A stretch of DNA of 64,000 bases from Liolophura sinensis (lineage: Eukaryota > Mollusca > Polyplacophora > Chitonida > Chitonidae), in the NCBI RefSeq assembly GCF_032854445.1, contig NC_088295.1:88187836-88251835 (forward strand). Reading direction: 5' to 3'. Numbering within the stretch: the first letter of the stretch is position 1; the number at the start of each line of letters is the position of its first letter. This document shows positions 13,601 through 26,400 of this stretch, one piece after another. A program made the translations under genes and the position numbers. The notes under the pieces were generated by a model. That model was not told the origin of the DNA. It searched no databases and worked only from the letters and a program-made list of their open reading frames with translations.

Positions 13601-16600
13601 GGTTGTCCAGTACACCTTGAAAAGGCTCTTAGAGGTGACATTCTGGCTCCAATCAGGATGCCTCTATTCAAAACAACTATCACAGTTAACACTGTAATTA
13701 CTCTATGTTGCATGGACATGCACATATGTGTGTGAAAGCAAACTGAAATGACGGCAGAAAAGTCAATACACCATTTGCCTCTTCCTCCTAATGGATGTTT
13801 GTTCACAAGTCTATTGTTAAATGCTCGGTCGATCACTTACACTCAGTTCAAGTGAAAACTTCTCTCAACATGTAACCATGAGTGTATGCTCGATATTGAC
13901 AATCTCCTGGCTTACATGTACTTTCTGTACCCTACAGTGGTGGTGTGTACATATTACAACAAACAGCCATAATTATGGTCTTCAATAATTTGTACAGCAA
14001 AGACATTAGTACATGTACATTATCGTCTTTCACATGTTACTGACCTCTGCCCACACCCCCAACCACCCACCCACCGCCCCAACACACACCTTATTGACAT
14101 AAAGGTATTATGTGAATTTTTGTCTCCAGCCATAATGTGTTGACAAGAGGAAATCTGGTCCTTAGGTCACATTCATTTCGGGGGAATGGAGGATGGTATG
14201 GGCCAGCACCTGACAATGCCATGCTCTGACACGTACAGATTGAACTAAATGTCATACCAATCCACAAACTGTGTCAGAACATGACAATATGGCTGCCCAC
14301 ATTAACAAAAGGTCTGATACCAGCAATCTGGGAAAATCTCAGAGTAAATTCATGCCGCAACATCAGTTTCATGAGTCACGCAACAAAGAAACCAAATTCC
14401 TAACAACAATTAACTTGTATAGCCTATTGTGAAGGTCTGGCCAGGCATGGTCAAGACTGACCATTAAGAGATTCCCTTTGTCCATCTGGCCAGTGGAGAG
14501 GGCTTGGTTATTGAGGGCCCAATAAAGACAGTTCTGAAGTACATGTAGAAAGATGCAAGAGGACTTCAGGGAGCTTTGTCCAATATTCTGATAAATCTTC
14601 GCAACATCCTGATTCATGGTCTGATCAAAATTGCCCCTTACCATGGTCAGAACACATTAATCAGATGTTTTCCACAAGCACAAATAGTACATGCACATGT
14701 GTGTACGCCTTGTGGTGATATCCTTTTAAGAAGCACACTCTGGGCATGCATCCAATTCAACTCTTCACAGCCAAACAAGTCACGGTTATGTGCTCAGCCA
14801 CGTCTTGGCCTGAATGCTTTTCATTATAGCTGTGCAAACGAGATATTAATGGATAATAACTTCGATTTGGGTGCTGATTCCATAAATAAAATATGTCTAA
14901 ATACTCACACTCTTTGATCATCCAATAAAAGGTCAGCTATGAGGGGAATTCCCTTGTCAGCTGCTGATCTCGATACTTAACTGTATCACCCACACATGTG
15001 CATGTGTACATGTCATTAATGCATATTTAAAAACATGCACTTTATACAACCATCAAGTAAAGTTTCAAGTCTACTACTAGTGCATAAAATAGTCATGTAT
15101 CAATGAATTACTTAAAATAATCAATAAAAATTACACAAGTACTGTACATATCTGTATATGCACATAAGTTCAGTGGTTCACAAAAACAAATGATCAATGA
15201 CAGAATCAGGAATATATGTGTGCAAATTCTTCAAAGCAAGAACAAAGCTACACGATTTGAGGACTCAAGAAATTGGTCACATTCAACAGCCAAGGCCATG
15301 AAAAGATCCAGTCTATAAACATGAGACTAACGAACAAACACTTGTTTGTAAAAACCCACATATATCTACCATATATATTTTATGGGTAAAAGTACAGGTG
15401 AAAAGAAAAGCAGTTCTCATCCCCTTATTTATCTGTAGTTGTTTAAAATAAAAGCAGGAAGGATGAGTAGATAGCTGGAAGTCCTGGCCAACTTAAATCT
15501 ACAAGAAAGTACATTTATCAGAAGGGTATACAAGACAGGCTATAATCTGCATCCTTAACTTCCCTCTACCCATCTACATCCTCAGATTCTGTACACAAAT
15601 GTCCAAAACAACCCATCTGTCTTAGTCTGTGCCAGGGTGAGGCCTCCTGAACTCAGGCAAAGGCTGAAGACGCAGGCAAACTTAAACCAGTACACAGAGA
15701 TGCACTTTGTGGCAGGTTTTTAATCTAATCACTTGATAGATATGGCCGGGGAAGTAATCGGACTTGAGGGTAACTGAGTTAAGGCCATTATTCCATATTA
15801 CAGGGGACAGAAATAAGCAAAGTCTCCCAAACATTGGAACACAAGTATCAGCTAGTTGAGAAGTATTGATCAGTGTCCGTTGAAAGTTGTGTAGCAAACC
15901 CGGGCTGGGGGGTGGTGGAGCTAGGGGAGAGGGGACGACCAGATGTACCCTAGCTCAGAAAGTAATGGCCCGCACCAGGACAGGTTATATAAAAGAGGCA
16001 ATTGGGACCCGGAAGGCTGATTCAAAACAGTTTACCAGCCACTGAAGAGCTTTTAATGTGTAAAGTTTGAAGGCTGGTATCAGAGTGGGGGTTGGGGCCT
16101 GCAATCCCTCAGCTTGGATAGCTGTAAACTGTTAACAGCTTAGGACTGGCCTGGATCAATGATCACTGTTCAAACCTGTCACATTCATCAACATTAACTT
16201 CACCCTATCAGTCGCATTATTGCAGCTGGCTTAAACTTTATAAACTGACCTAGTTATGTCTGTCCACCTACCAGCTCTTGTGATAAACGGCATTGACCTA
16301 TGACTGGACATAAAAGTAAAGTAAGATGCACAAAAACTGAAATTCTCTGTGGCCCCCAAATTTGGCATTCCAGTCAAGACAAGCTGAGAACACCTCATAA
16401 ATACATTTAATTAAATCTAACAGTTTCCTTATTGTAAACTTTTCACCAAAATACATGAACATGTAAATGGGTACAACACCATGTGCCAGGGAATTGCATT
16501 TCTAAAGTGAATAAAACACACACAAACATGACCAACAATATACAGAACTGATTTACCATGCCTTTCAATAAGGCATAGACATAATATTAACCAATATCAC

Positions 16601-19600
16601 AACATCAACACCCATTTTAAGAATATAAACATCAATTAAGGTTAAACAAGTATACTTTATATCGTTACATGTACCAGTTCATCACTGACAGTCCTATAGC
16701 GTGGCCACACCTTTTGGGCATAGACAGCAAACAGAGATTGTAGGACTAAGTCCATTCAGAATCAGGCTAAATGCACGCTGTTAACTCCATCAGTCTGATT
16801 AGGGGTATTTCATCTCTTATCCAGATCTTAACCCTTGACCTTGTGGATAAAAGTACCTCACCCATCAACTGATTTTCACTTGGGCACCAAACTTGGTTAA
16901 TGAGGCATTAATGACTACCTTCGTTTTGCTACCATGATAATGTATGCCATGGCTAATATGGTTCTGAAAGAGTGAAAATCCTGGTACATGACAGTGCAAG
17001 GATAAAGTATTACACCGATATCTCTCTAAATTTTTCCTCCCAAAGTCACTTCAGCCCTTTCATATGTAAGTACTGCACTTATCCATATACATATAGATTT
17101 TGTGGCATATTGCATTTATTTTTATGTGTATTTCAAAATACACATGCGTGTCCATGTTAAGAGAGCTTCAAGAACCGGCAGTTTAGTCAGTATGGCCACA
17201 CTGTATTTCTTTCTTGGAACACCCAGACGCTTGACTTGAAATCAAAAACTATCATATCATATCAGACTGACAAATACATGTCAGTAGATATGACTGATGT
17301 TCATGTACATTAGTCTATTCTCACTTCCTTCTGAGCACATCTCAAACTTTATTTGCTTTAGGATGATTGGCCTCTGGGCATGTGAACAAACATACATGTC
17401 CTAAGCATTTTACTGGTGTACACCAGAACAACTGATAGCATTAACCACAGTGAAGAGTCAGTTGAATGGCCTTGCTATTGTTGCTAAAACATGCCAATTA
17501 CTATCTTTGTTTACCATATAAATGTGATATGACATACATGTGTATGAGCCTAAACAAATAACACAAAATGTGGCACATGGGTAACCGATGACAAAATATT
17601 TACAGGAGTAGGACAATTGGTAAGGTATAATGAGGGCTATCGGTAGACAATGGAAATCAGTGGATATTACGAACTGTGTGTTTGTGAGTGTAGTCACAGG
17701 TGGTAGAGGGGCGTGTCATTTGAGGACGAGACATGGGGCATGTGGCCAAATGAACATGGAGTGATCAATTCATTAACTAACCACGAATATTATTGCGTTC
17801 TCCTTGGCAATTAAATTAAATTTTTTAAATTAAAAATTAAGTGAACCAAGTACTGTACCGGTACATGTAATTTGAGAAAAGACTAGAAATATGATTATCA
17901 CAACTAAATCCCCATTAAAATGCAGTACAGATTAGTACGTGTATGTCTACATCACGGACACATACATGGCAATATTTGTTGAGCTGCACGTTTGTGAGCT
18001 GCATGTAGCAACCCTATAAAATAAATCTTTTTCACATATGACTTAAGTGGAACATATCCACAGCGTACCTGCTTCGGGTAACTGTAACAGTTCCTGTGAT
18101 TACAGCCTTTACCCCACCCGCAGCTGCCCCCTGGAGGCACAGAACTGCTCTGGGGTGGTCAGATACCTGCCAACACTCCCTCACACTAACAAATCCCCAC
18201 CCCTGTCACTATTAATAAATGTTATCCCAGATGCATCCTCAAAGCTAAACTAAGTCATTGCCACTTCCTACCAGTGTAAATTACCTTTTTGAACAAATAA
18301 TTTTTCTTTCACTACCATCGTTGTTAAGGTCAACATAGTGCTTCAATACAAACTATTTTTCCTGCTATCTACTTTTTTAACTTCTAACATCTCTGCATCA
18401 AAATCATGTCAGCTGCCATGCTAAATGTCTACTTGTTGTAAACTACACAGGCTGTCACATACAAAACAATCATTATCAACATGAGGGCATGTCTCTTAAC
18501 CTAGCCCATATCTGCTCCTGAACTCCTGAACAAATACTGTACAATACTTAATACACAGAGATAGGGAAAAAATTTATTTAAAAAAAAAAAGAAAGCAAGA
18601 AAAAAATTCTCAGCTGTAATACTTTAGAGTAGTGATAATGGAAATCTCTGATTGCAGCAATGTCGGCATTAGCTGGTCGACTTTAAAACGAAATGTCTCC
18701 ATTTCAAAAAAACTGATCTGTCATCACTGCTACTTTCAGCACGCTCTTCCTGAAGTAGTTACGCATTAGCCCTGAACAGCATTTGCAATCATCATCTTGT
18801 GACCTCACAAAATTGGCTTTCCCTCACTTCAGCATCAGTTGGAGTACTTATGTAATAAAGAAAGAGAGAATCCCTTAGAGAATAGCTGTGTTGACAGGAA
18901 ATCTCTGAGCACACAATACATACACAAGGTTTTGTAAGCCATCGCTACATGTACATCAGCATGTTATTAGGGTACTCTTTGACTCTTACACAAAGTGTAA
19001 TGATGCAATCATTATTCTCAGCAGAGCAGCAAATATGCATGTATTGTTTTAAAATACAAGAGGAGAGATTAAACATCAAGGGGAAAACTCTTTCTGACGG
19101 AAGCCTTAAAGATGATTCTAAAGAGGCAGACTACCAGAGGGAGAGACATATCCGAGTTCCCAAGTCTCTCAGCCACTCCCCCAAATCAATGCTGACAACA
19201 AGGTTATGTAGCGAGACTTTTTTTCTACAAGTAACATTATCGGACATATTTCAATTTGGATGAATTTCCTTCCAAGTTGGACAACCATGTTGGACCAAAG
19301 CTAGGAATCCAGTCAAGCGTTTAATAAATAGAGGGGCTTCTATTGATTGTGCTTTTCCACGGCACTTTACAAAAGACAGAGCCAATCAATGAGATAAAAC
19401 ACTAGCTGTCTTATACCCTCAGATCACCTGTCCCTGCAGAGCTTTCACCATTCTGCCCCTCCACACCCATTCCAACACAGGGGATCATTATCTACAGCAC
19501 AGGCCTAGCTGTGCCCCAATGTTTGACTAGGACAGTCCTGTGCTAGATGCGTTCGTTGATCTTTGTCCACAAGGAAGGAACTATAGACTCAGCAGTAGGA

Positions 19601-22041
19601 TCTGGGAACAAGTGTTGTTCTCAGCAGTTGTGTACAGTAAGACAAGACAAAATACATCTATATCAGCAATAAGTCTCTCAAGCACTTGATACTACATGTC
19701 CTGTACTGATTCTACTAAAAACACACTGCTAGCATTTCATTTAATTGCCATTCTAAATGTGTCTTTTGTAGATAAATGGAAAAGAAAGCCTTAAATCTCC
19801 ATGAAATCAGTATGTCACTTTTGGACAGCTAATGTTTACACAGCTAAATATTTCTGTAAACAGATACAAATTTACTGCTATTATTGTATTTAAGGCTTAT
19901 CTTGTACATTTCCATTTTCAAAAAGCTCTATGTGCATGGTAATTTTTCATGTACATGTATACATGGCGTCTTGGTTATCATTGGGCTGCATACATGGATG
20001 TTTATCATAGAGCACAGCCACATGCACACCATAACCTGTGCACAAACAGATATCTGAGGAATCTGAGGATACCAGCAATTCAATGAACAAGGGTAATTTT
20101 ATAGGCTTACAAATGTCTTCCTCAATTAACTGATTTAACATGTACACATCAACATGCAAACTACAGCAGTTTAAATGTAAATTTGCATGTAACCATTGTC
20201 AGCATATGACAAACAAATGACTGAGTTGACATTTAAATTCTAAGGAATTGATGTTGAAGTAAGATCCATACTCAAATCATCATCACTGATGCATCATGCA
20301 TTTTAGCTGGAAAATCTGAAATCAGATACAGTAGGGAGGATTAGTTGTTTGTGCATAGTGTCCTGTGTGTACATCTGATTGGTCATACATGTTGTCTACA
20401 TCAAACAACAAGTCATTGCCTGCCTTAAACAAATCCGTCTTCTGACTAATCCACACCTGATTGCATCGACAACTCTGTGATTTATAGTATACGTCATACT
20501 GGCTGTCTGCTTCATCAGCCTCGGCAACTCTCAAATCCCAGATGGAATCCTTAAATCAACAAATATTAAGGTTTGATTGAAGGTCTCAAAGGTCTCGGCC
20601 AATGTGATAAAAATGTAGATAACCCTGTAAAATATAATATTTGTGCATGGCCGATTAAAGCCACATGGCCTGACTACGCCAGCATGTAGTGGTGTTCCCA
20701 CAGTACATCAGCTGTCTCATTACATGGGTGATTGGGTGTTCATTGTATATGGGTGGGAACTCCCAACTTAACCTTACACCATAGTGTCATAACAGGTATA
20801 CAGACAACTTGCACTTTACCCTCAGAAGATTTCAGGGTTCCATGTACATGTATAAGATCAGTTGTGTGTAATAAATGTAGGAGTGGCTGTGGCCTTATAA
20901 GCTGACCCCTTGTCCAGTTATTCAGAGGCACTGACCATACAGCTGTCACCCTCTCCACTGACCATCAAAGTGGATTTCCTGACTCTGTCATACCAGTATA
21001 ATAACGCCTTTTTTCACTTTGGGTGGAAATCATGCCCATCTCTAAATCACACCCACATCCCTCAACCTAACAATACCTGTAATCAATCTACCTGTGCACA
21101 GTACATCAGGCCTCTGCTTTGTCGTCTACCTTGTAACCACAACAAAACCCATTCACCTGTGATGTTAACAATATCCGTGAGACTTTCAGCCCTTATGTGC
21201 TCTTAACTCTCCTTTTTATTTTGAAAAGATTTGCCAGTTTGCCTTAACGAGGCTGGAGTCATTGAACGAGTGTTTATTAGCTTGGTTTACTTCTCCGCGA
21301 GTTATTTGCTGTCCGTAGCTGGACATTGGTCTGCTGATCAGACCACAGTTTGCTGAATGACTGGCTTGGCTGTGGTAATTCCATGATGTAGTAGAGGAAA
21401 TAAACGGGCTTTACACAAGCCATTGTACCTATTGATTCAGGCCTGTGCTAATTTACACTTGCTAGCCGTAATCTGTCCACTTTAAAAACGACGAGGCCTA
21501 GAACTCTCAGCAGAATCTAAATCTGAGGAAGGATAAATCATCTTGAGTAAGAATGTACAGCTTAACAGTGGACAACAACAGGCGTATTTGCAGAGAGCTG
21601 AGTCAATACAGTCAATTCTTCAGAAGGACTGTGGTTTACTCTGATAACTCCAGTTTCCTCCACCCAAGAACCTTACCACTGTTCTCGAGGACAGCGTAAA
21701 ACACTCATTAAATAAATATCTACATCAAACTATCTAAGTTCTCGTAATCATGCATACAGTTACATGTACTATATATACATATATACATACATATATATAT
21801 ATATATAAACCCTAAAAGTACTTTTACATGTATATGCACATTACCTGTGTTCAAATGACAGACAGTACAAGCAATTAAGTGTAATTTACAAACCAATTAC
21901 TGTATTATCTATTCTATCTATGTGATCGTGTTTTCCATGCATATCTATCACACAGGTCACACATCCTCACAGTTACAGTTTGATCAATCAATTACAATAT
22001 CCACCCACCCAATCAATGGAATTAAATCCTTACTACATGGG
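10652..22041. other. Long non-coding stretch, probably intron
   Basis: About 11 kb of CpG-poor unique sequence with many TACATGTA octamers. It contains a minus-strand quadruplex motif (14050-14080), an impure (TA)n tract near 21771-21809 and a near match to the CTCF core at 18125 (13 of 14). The longest open frames, around 113 codons at 13495-13836 and 14576-14917, look like chance: no conserved motif and no paired splice signals. I see nothing I would call a gene. Confidence 0.55.
14050..14080 (-). other. G-quadruplex motif on the minus strand
   Basis: On the plus strand there are C-runs of 3, 5, 3, 3 and 4. On the minus strand these read as G-runs with short loops, including two G3 runs separated by one T. 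If the minus-strand gene model is right, this motif lies on the RNA-like strand and would be present in the pre-mRNA. Confidence 0.7.
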
Positions 22042-22581
22042 GTGTCACAAGTACATCAGTTGTCACTAGTACATCAGACATCACTAGTACATCAGGTTCC
22101 ACTAGTACATCAGTTGTCACTAGTACATCATACGTCGCTAGTACATCAGGGACCACTAGTACATCAGATGTCACTAGTACATCAGGATCCACTGGTACAT
22201 CAGGAGTCACTAGTACATCAGACGTCGCTAGTACATCAGGGGCCACTAGTACATCAGGAGTCACAAGTACATCATACGTCGCTAGTACATCAGGGGCCAC
22301 TAGTACATCAGACGTCACTAGTACATCAGGGGCCACTAGTACATCAGGAGTCACTAGTACATCAGACGTCGCTAGTACATCAGGGTCCACTAGTACATCA
22401 TACGTCGTTAGAACATCAGGGGCCACTAGTACATCAGGCGTCACTAGTACATCATACGTCGCTAGTACATCAGGGTCCACTAGTACATCAGACATCGCTA
22501 GTACATCAGGGGCCACTAGTACATCATACATCGCTAGTACATCAGGAGTCACTAGTACATCAGGCGTCACTAGTACATCAG
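22042..22581. repeat. 18-bp minisatellite, 30 copies, open in both strands
   Basis: Thirty consecutive 18-bp units share CACTAGTACATCAG or close variants, with variation concentrated in the four bases before CACTAGT. Because 18 is a multiple of three and no unit creates a stop, both strands stay open. The plus strand reads as six-residue units such as TSLVHQ and GPLVHQ (frame 21922-22647). The minus strand reads as PDVLVT-type units (22022-22639). I favour a minisatellite. There is no signal peptide, no intron signals and no non-repetitive domain on either side. Confidence 0.95.
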
Positions 22582-23303
22582 GGGCCACTTTCACAAAGAT
22601 GCCGTAGCCTACTTGTACGATATCGCACATATAGGACAAATGTATGATATGAAGATACCCACTATGTTAGCAGAAATCCCACCTTATGTAGTGTTACTGT
22701 CACTTGTGTAGTTTTTACAGTTTGTGTGTGAGAAGCAAAACATGCAAACTATGACATTATTCATACAGTTAATGACTTGTGCCAGAGGATCAACCTCCTG
22801 TCTATAGCAGGATATAGGACCTATAAACTACTATAAGAGCCAAACAAAAACAGACTGTATCTGAATTTTTTAAATATTTTTTTGTGTTGAAGTCAGATAA
22901 AGAGTTTATATTAACACATAAACAGCTGTTTTAGTTGTGCACAGGAACTATACAGCACTGTTTTTCTTCCTGGCCCCTGATGAGGTGGGGACTATGAAGC
23001 AGCTGGCTACCCCCGGGCTATGAGCCACAGGTATGACCATACATGTGCATGTACCCTAGCTCCCTCACTCCTGTACACAAAACCTCAGGCTACCACAACT
23101 TAATGAAATTAAACTCAAGCTACTATTCACACATGATAAGCTGGACACATTTGAACAACAATAAATCATTCCTATCAAATTAAAGAGAAATAAAGCCATA
23201 CCTCCAGTTCAAACACACTATTACCATAGCAGACATCTATTACTGTACCAACCACTCATGTTTGTACATAGATATGTATCCAATAAAGGAACACACATAT
23301 CTA
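22582..23303. other. Non-coding spacer between two minisatellites
   Basis: Unique AT-rich sequence with no recognisable gene or element. Confidence 0.6.
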
Positions 23304-23479
23304 CAGTCTACACACACCTGACCAACAGTCTACACATGCCTGACCAACAGTCTACACACACCTGACCAACAGTCTACACACACCTGACCAACAGTCTACA
23401 CATGCCTGATCAACAGTCTACACATGCCTGACCAACAGTCTACACACACCTGACCAACAGTCTACACACACCTGATCAA
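23304..23479. repeat. 22-bp minisatellite, eight copies
   Basis: The unit is CAGTCTACACACACCTGACC plus AA. Copies vary between ACACACC and ACATGCC and between GACC and GATC. A ninth partial unit begins at 23480. Confidence 0.96.
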
Positions 23480-26400
23480 AAGTCTGAAGTGAGTTTAAAA
23501 TTTCAACATTTACAAGAAAATTCCTGTGATTGATATTGGTTATTAGAGACTTTACGGTATTAAATGAAAGCCTGTCAGAATTTCTATGGCAGACTAATAA
23601 AGTGGTCGGCCCCACGCACTAATCCCGTGCATAAAACTCATATTTAAAATATCGCCTTTATTATGGTGTTATAAATTTATGAGTTGAGAGAGGATATTAG
23701 TTCTGCAATAAGAATAAACCTTCTTCAATGGACACCCCATGAGATTATCCACTCATAAGTGCTGTTCAGCTTCATGAAATTTACTGTCATTATTGGTAAC
23801 TATAAATTTCACTCCCACTAAGGTCTGCATGTTTGAGAACATAATAGTTGAGACTGTTATCAGGCTAATCTTCCACCTGAGATAAGATTCAGGTGTAGAC
23901 ATTAATGTAAATAACAAAGCCCCTCCACCACCCCCTGTACATCTGCTGTCAACTCATATCTCACTCATGAAGTCTTATTACCAGTCAGGATATACTTGAC
24001 GTGACGTACACACTATTAATAACAAAACATATTCAGGTGCAAACTTATTTTCGTAACAGAATTCAGGAAATGAATACTTCTGATTTCTTTATTGAAACAA
24101 TACTATGATCAGCAATAGGATGGCTTATCAGCTGAAACGAACTGTTTGGAAATGCATTGAACATGTGAGTATCCAGTAACAGCCATCTACTGTAACATTA
24201 ATTACAAGCTTGATAGCAATATACAATAACCCTGAATGTGAACATGTATGCACGTTTTACTAATCAAAGCCAAAGTGTCATTATCAGCTGATAAGAAAAT
24301 GGAATTAATTTTCCCACCATGAACGCCCAATGCATACATGTATGTATGTATACACCTGCACTGAACCTCCATATGTCTCATAGTCTGCAATGAGGTCTGG
24401 TATGAAGCCATTTAAAGCATGTTTTAAAATGGAAAAAGATGACAAATTTATTTTTCCAGCGGGGCTCCAATTCGCACATTCTTTTTCCATTTAAGAGTGT
24501 TAAACAAAATTAATAATAAAAATATCAGCTGTCGCAATTAACTGCTTGAAATGGCCCTTGACAATAAATATATAAATTCACATACATCTATATGACAATG
24601 TTACATGTCCTTTGATAAGCTTTAATATGAACACAGCTTCTGTGCTGCATGAGGAAATAAAATGTTGTGCCTCTGGCACAAACCTAGAAAACAAACCCCA
24701 ATAATCCCAGCACATTTACCTCACAGTCTGAATACTTAAAGCACAGCCAGTGTAACGCTAAATTTGTTGTATGTAATTACACATCTTAACTATACAGATT
24801 AGACTCTGTCTGTCATTTAAATTACACACCAGTAACTGCTCATCTGGGGGTGCTTTCACTCCGCCTGCCACTATGGCAATTTTAGCAACCTCCTTAGCAG
24901 GCAGAGAGCTATGAAGAATAAGTGCCATAATCACTCATCTTGGCATTTAGAGACCAAGTTAAATACTGGGGTGAGATGTGGGGAAGCTGCCTGAAGTCAG
25001 CACTGTGAGCAGTTTGTACAGGGCATTGGAACCAGGGTTATCTCTGAATCTCTGGCCCTGCTACATGTATAAGCCCGGCCTAATTACCTTGATTTTAAGC
25101 TACCAATTCTTACATTTTTACATGTACATGCATATACCCATGTTCATGACCTAAATGAAACAAACCAACAAGGTAAGCATCTAAAACACTGATCATTAGG
25201 TCCACACTTTGCACTCCAACATGTACCAACCCAGGGCAAAGTCCTGCTACTACAAATCTGAATGTTTAGTTTCCATGCTCAAAGGAGAAACCTGAGCACA
25301 CAAGCAAAAGATAGGAGCTGACCCAGAGTATGGGCAAAAGTTTGGAATAAAACTAACAGTGCTGAGTTATGAGGCAGGGAACTAGCTGACCACTCCAGTG
25401 ATAACACATCCTTGTTAACTCTGTAGATCGGCTTTCTGTGAAATATATGTACAGAATGTATGGAATACCAGAAGAGTCAAGCATGTACATGGACATCACA
25501 CAATTACGCATAAATGTACTGTTTACACAGTGATTGATACTTAATGTTTTTAAAAGTCACAACACCAGTGGTAAAGACACAAGTAGTTTTTCAAGCTACA
25601 TGTATGTAAAGTTTTACTGGGAGTCTAGAAGCCTGCTATGTTAGTGCTTCTCAGTGCCTGATCTGAGCTTCATGACTCATTACAATGCACTTGGGGCTGA
25701 AATGCTACGCTTCAAATCCCTGGAAGTGTCTTGTACATATGTACATATACATGTATATACATGAAATTTCACATGAAAACACACATTTCCCAAGCCTGAT
25801 GTTGCGAAGAATTTACTGGCTCAGTGGTTCATAGAATTTAGTAGGATATGTTTTTGCAATGTGCTATAACTACATGCACAAGCATCCAGCCAGCTTGGCA
25901 ACGTGTCTACCATATGTTTACTTTTGAGATTGTTATTTTTTGTTTGTTTGTTTTTATGTAATCGTGTATGTTTTGGCTGACATGTTGCCTGAAGTTGACA
26001 AGAGGAGCTGATCAGTCTCTCCCTCCAGACCAAACTATCCCCCCCCTACCCCATTGCCTGTTGACTCTGGTACATGTACAGTATATAGCTAGTCTGACCA
26101 GTAGTGGGCTTGTTTAAGTGTGCATTCCCCCACCCTCAGATGGTCCATATGTGGTGATGGCTGAGTGGCTGCAGCCTGGATGTTTACAGCAGGTAGCTTC
26201 TATGTCAGGCCCTTTACTGTGAATGTTCTGCTGTCAAAACACAGAGCACTTCAACCTGTAGTGATAATAGGGCAGATAAAGCCCAAATGGCCCCATTCCA
26301 AATTGTTCTTGGTGTTGAAAAACTCTTGCTATTCTATCTGTTCACTGAAAGAGTTTGCCTCATCCTGAAGACAATCCACAAAATCGGAGATGTCAGTCGA

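Noticed and set aside
13495-13836. 113-codon frame on the minus strand
   Set aside because: It overlaps a 95-codon frame on the other strand, has no motif and lacks a credible acceptor and donor pair. It fits chance.
18125-18138. Second CTCF-like site CTGCCCCCTGGAGG
   Set aside because: It misses the core T at one position (13 of 14). Kept only as a weak note.
25690-25725. Box-B-like CGCTTCAAATCCC, possible tRNA or SINE head
   Set aside because: No matching box A or cloverleaf arms are visible around it.
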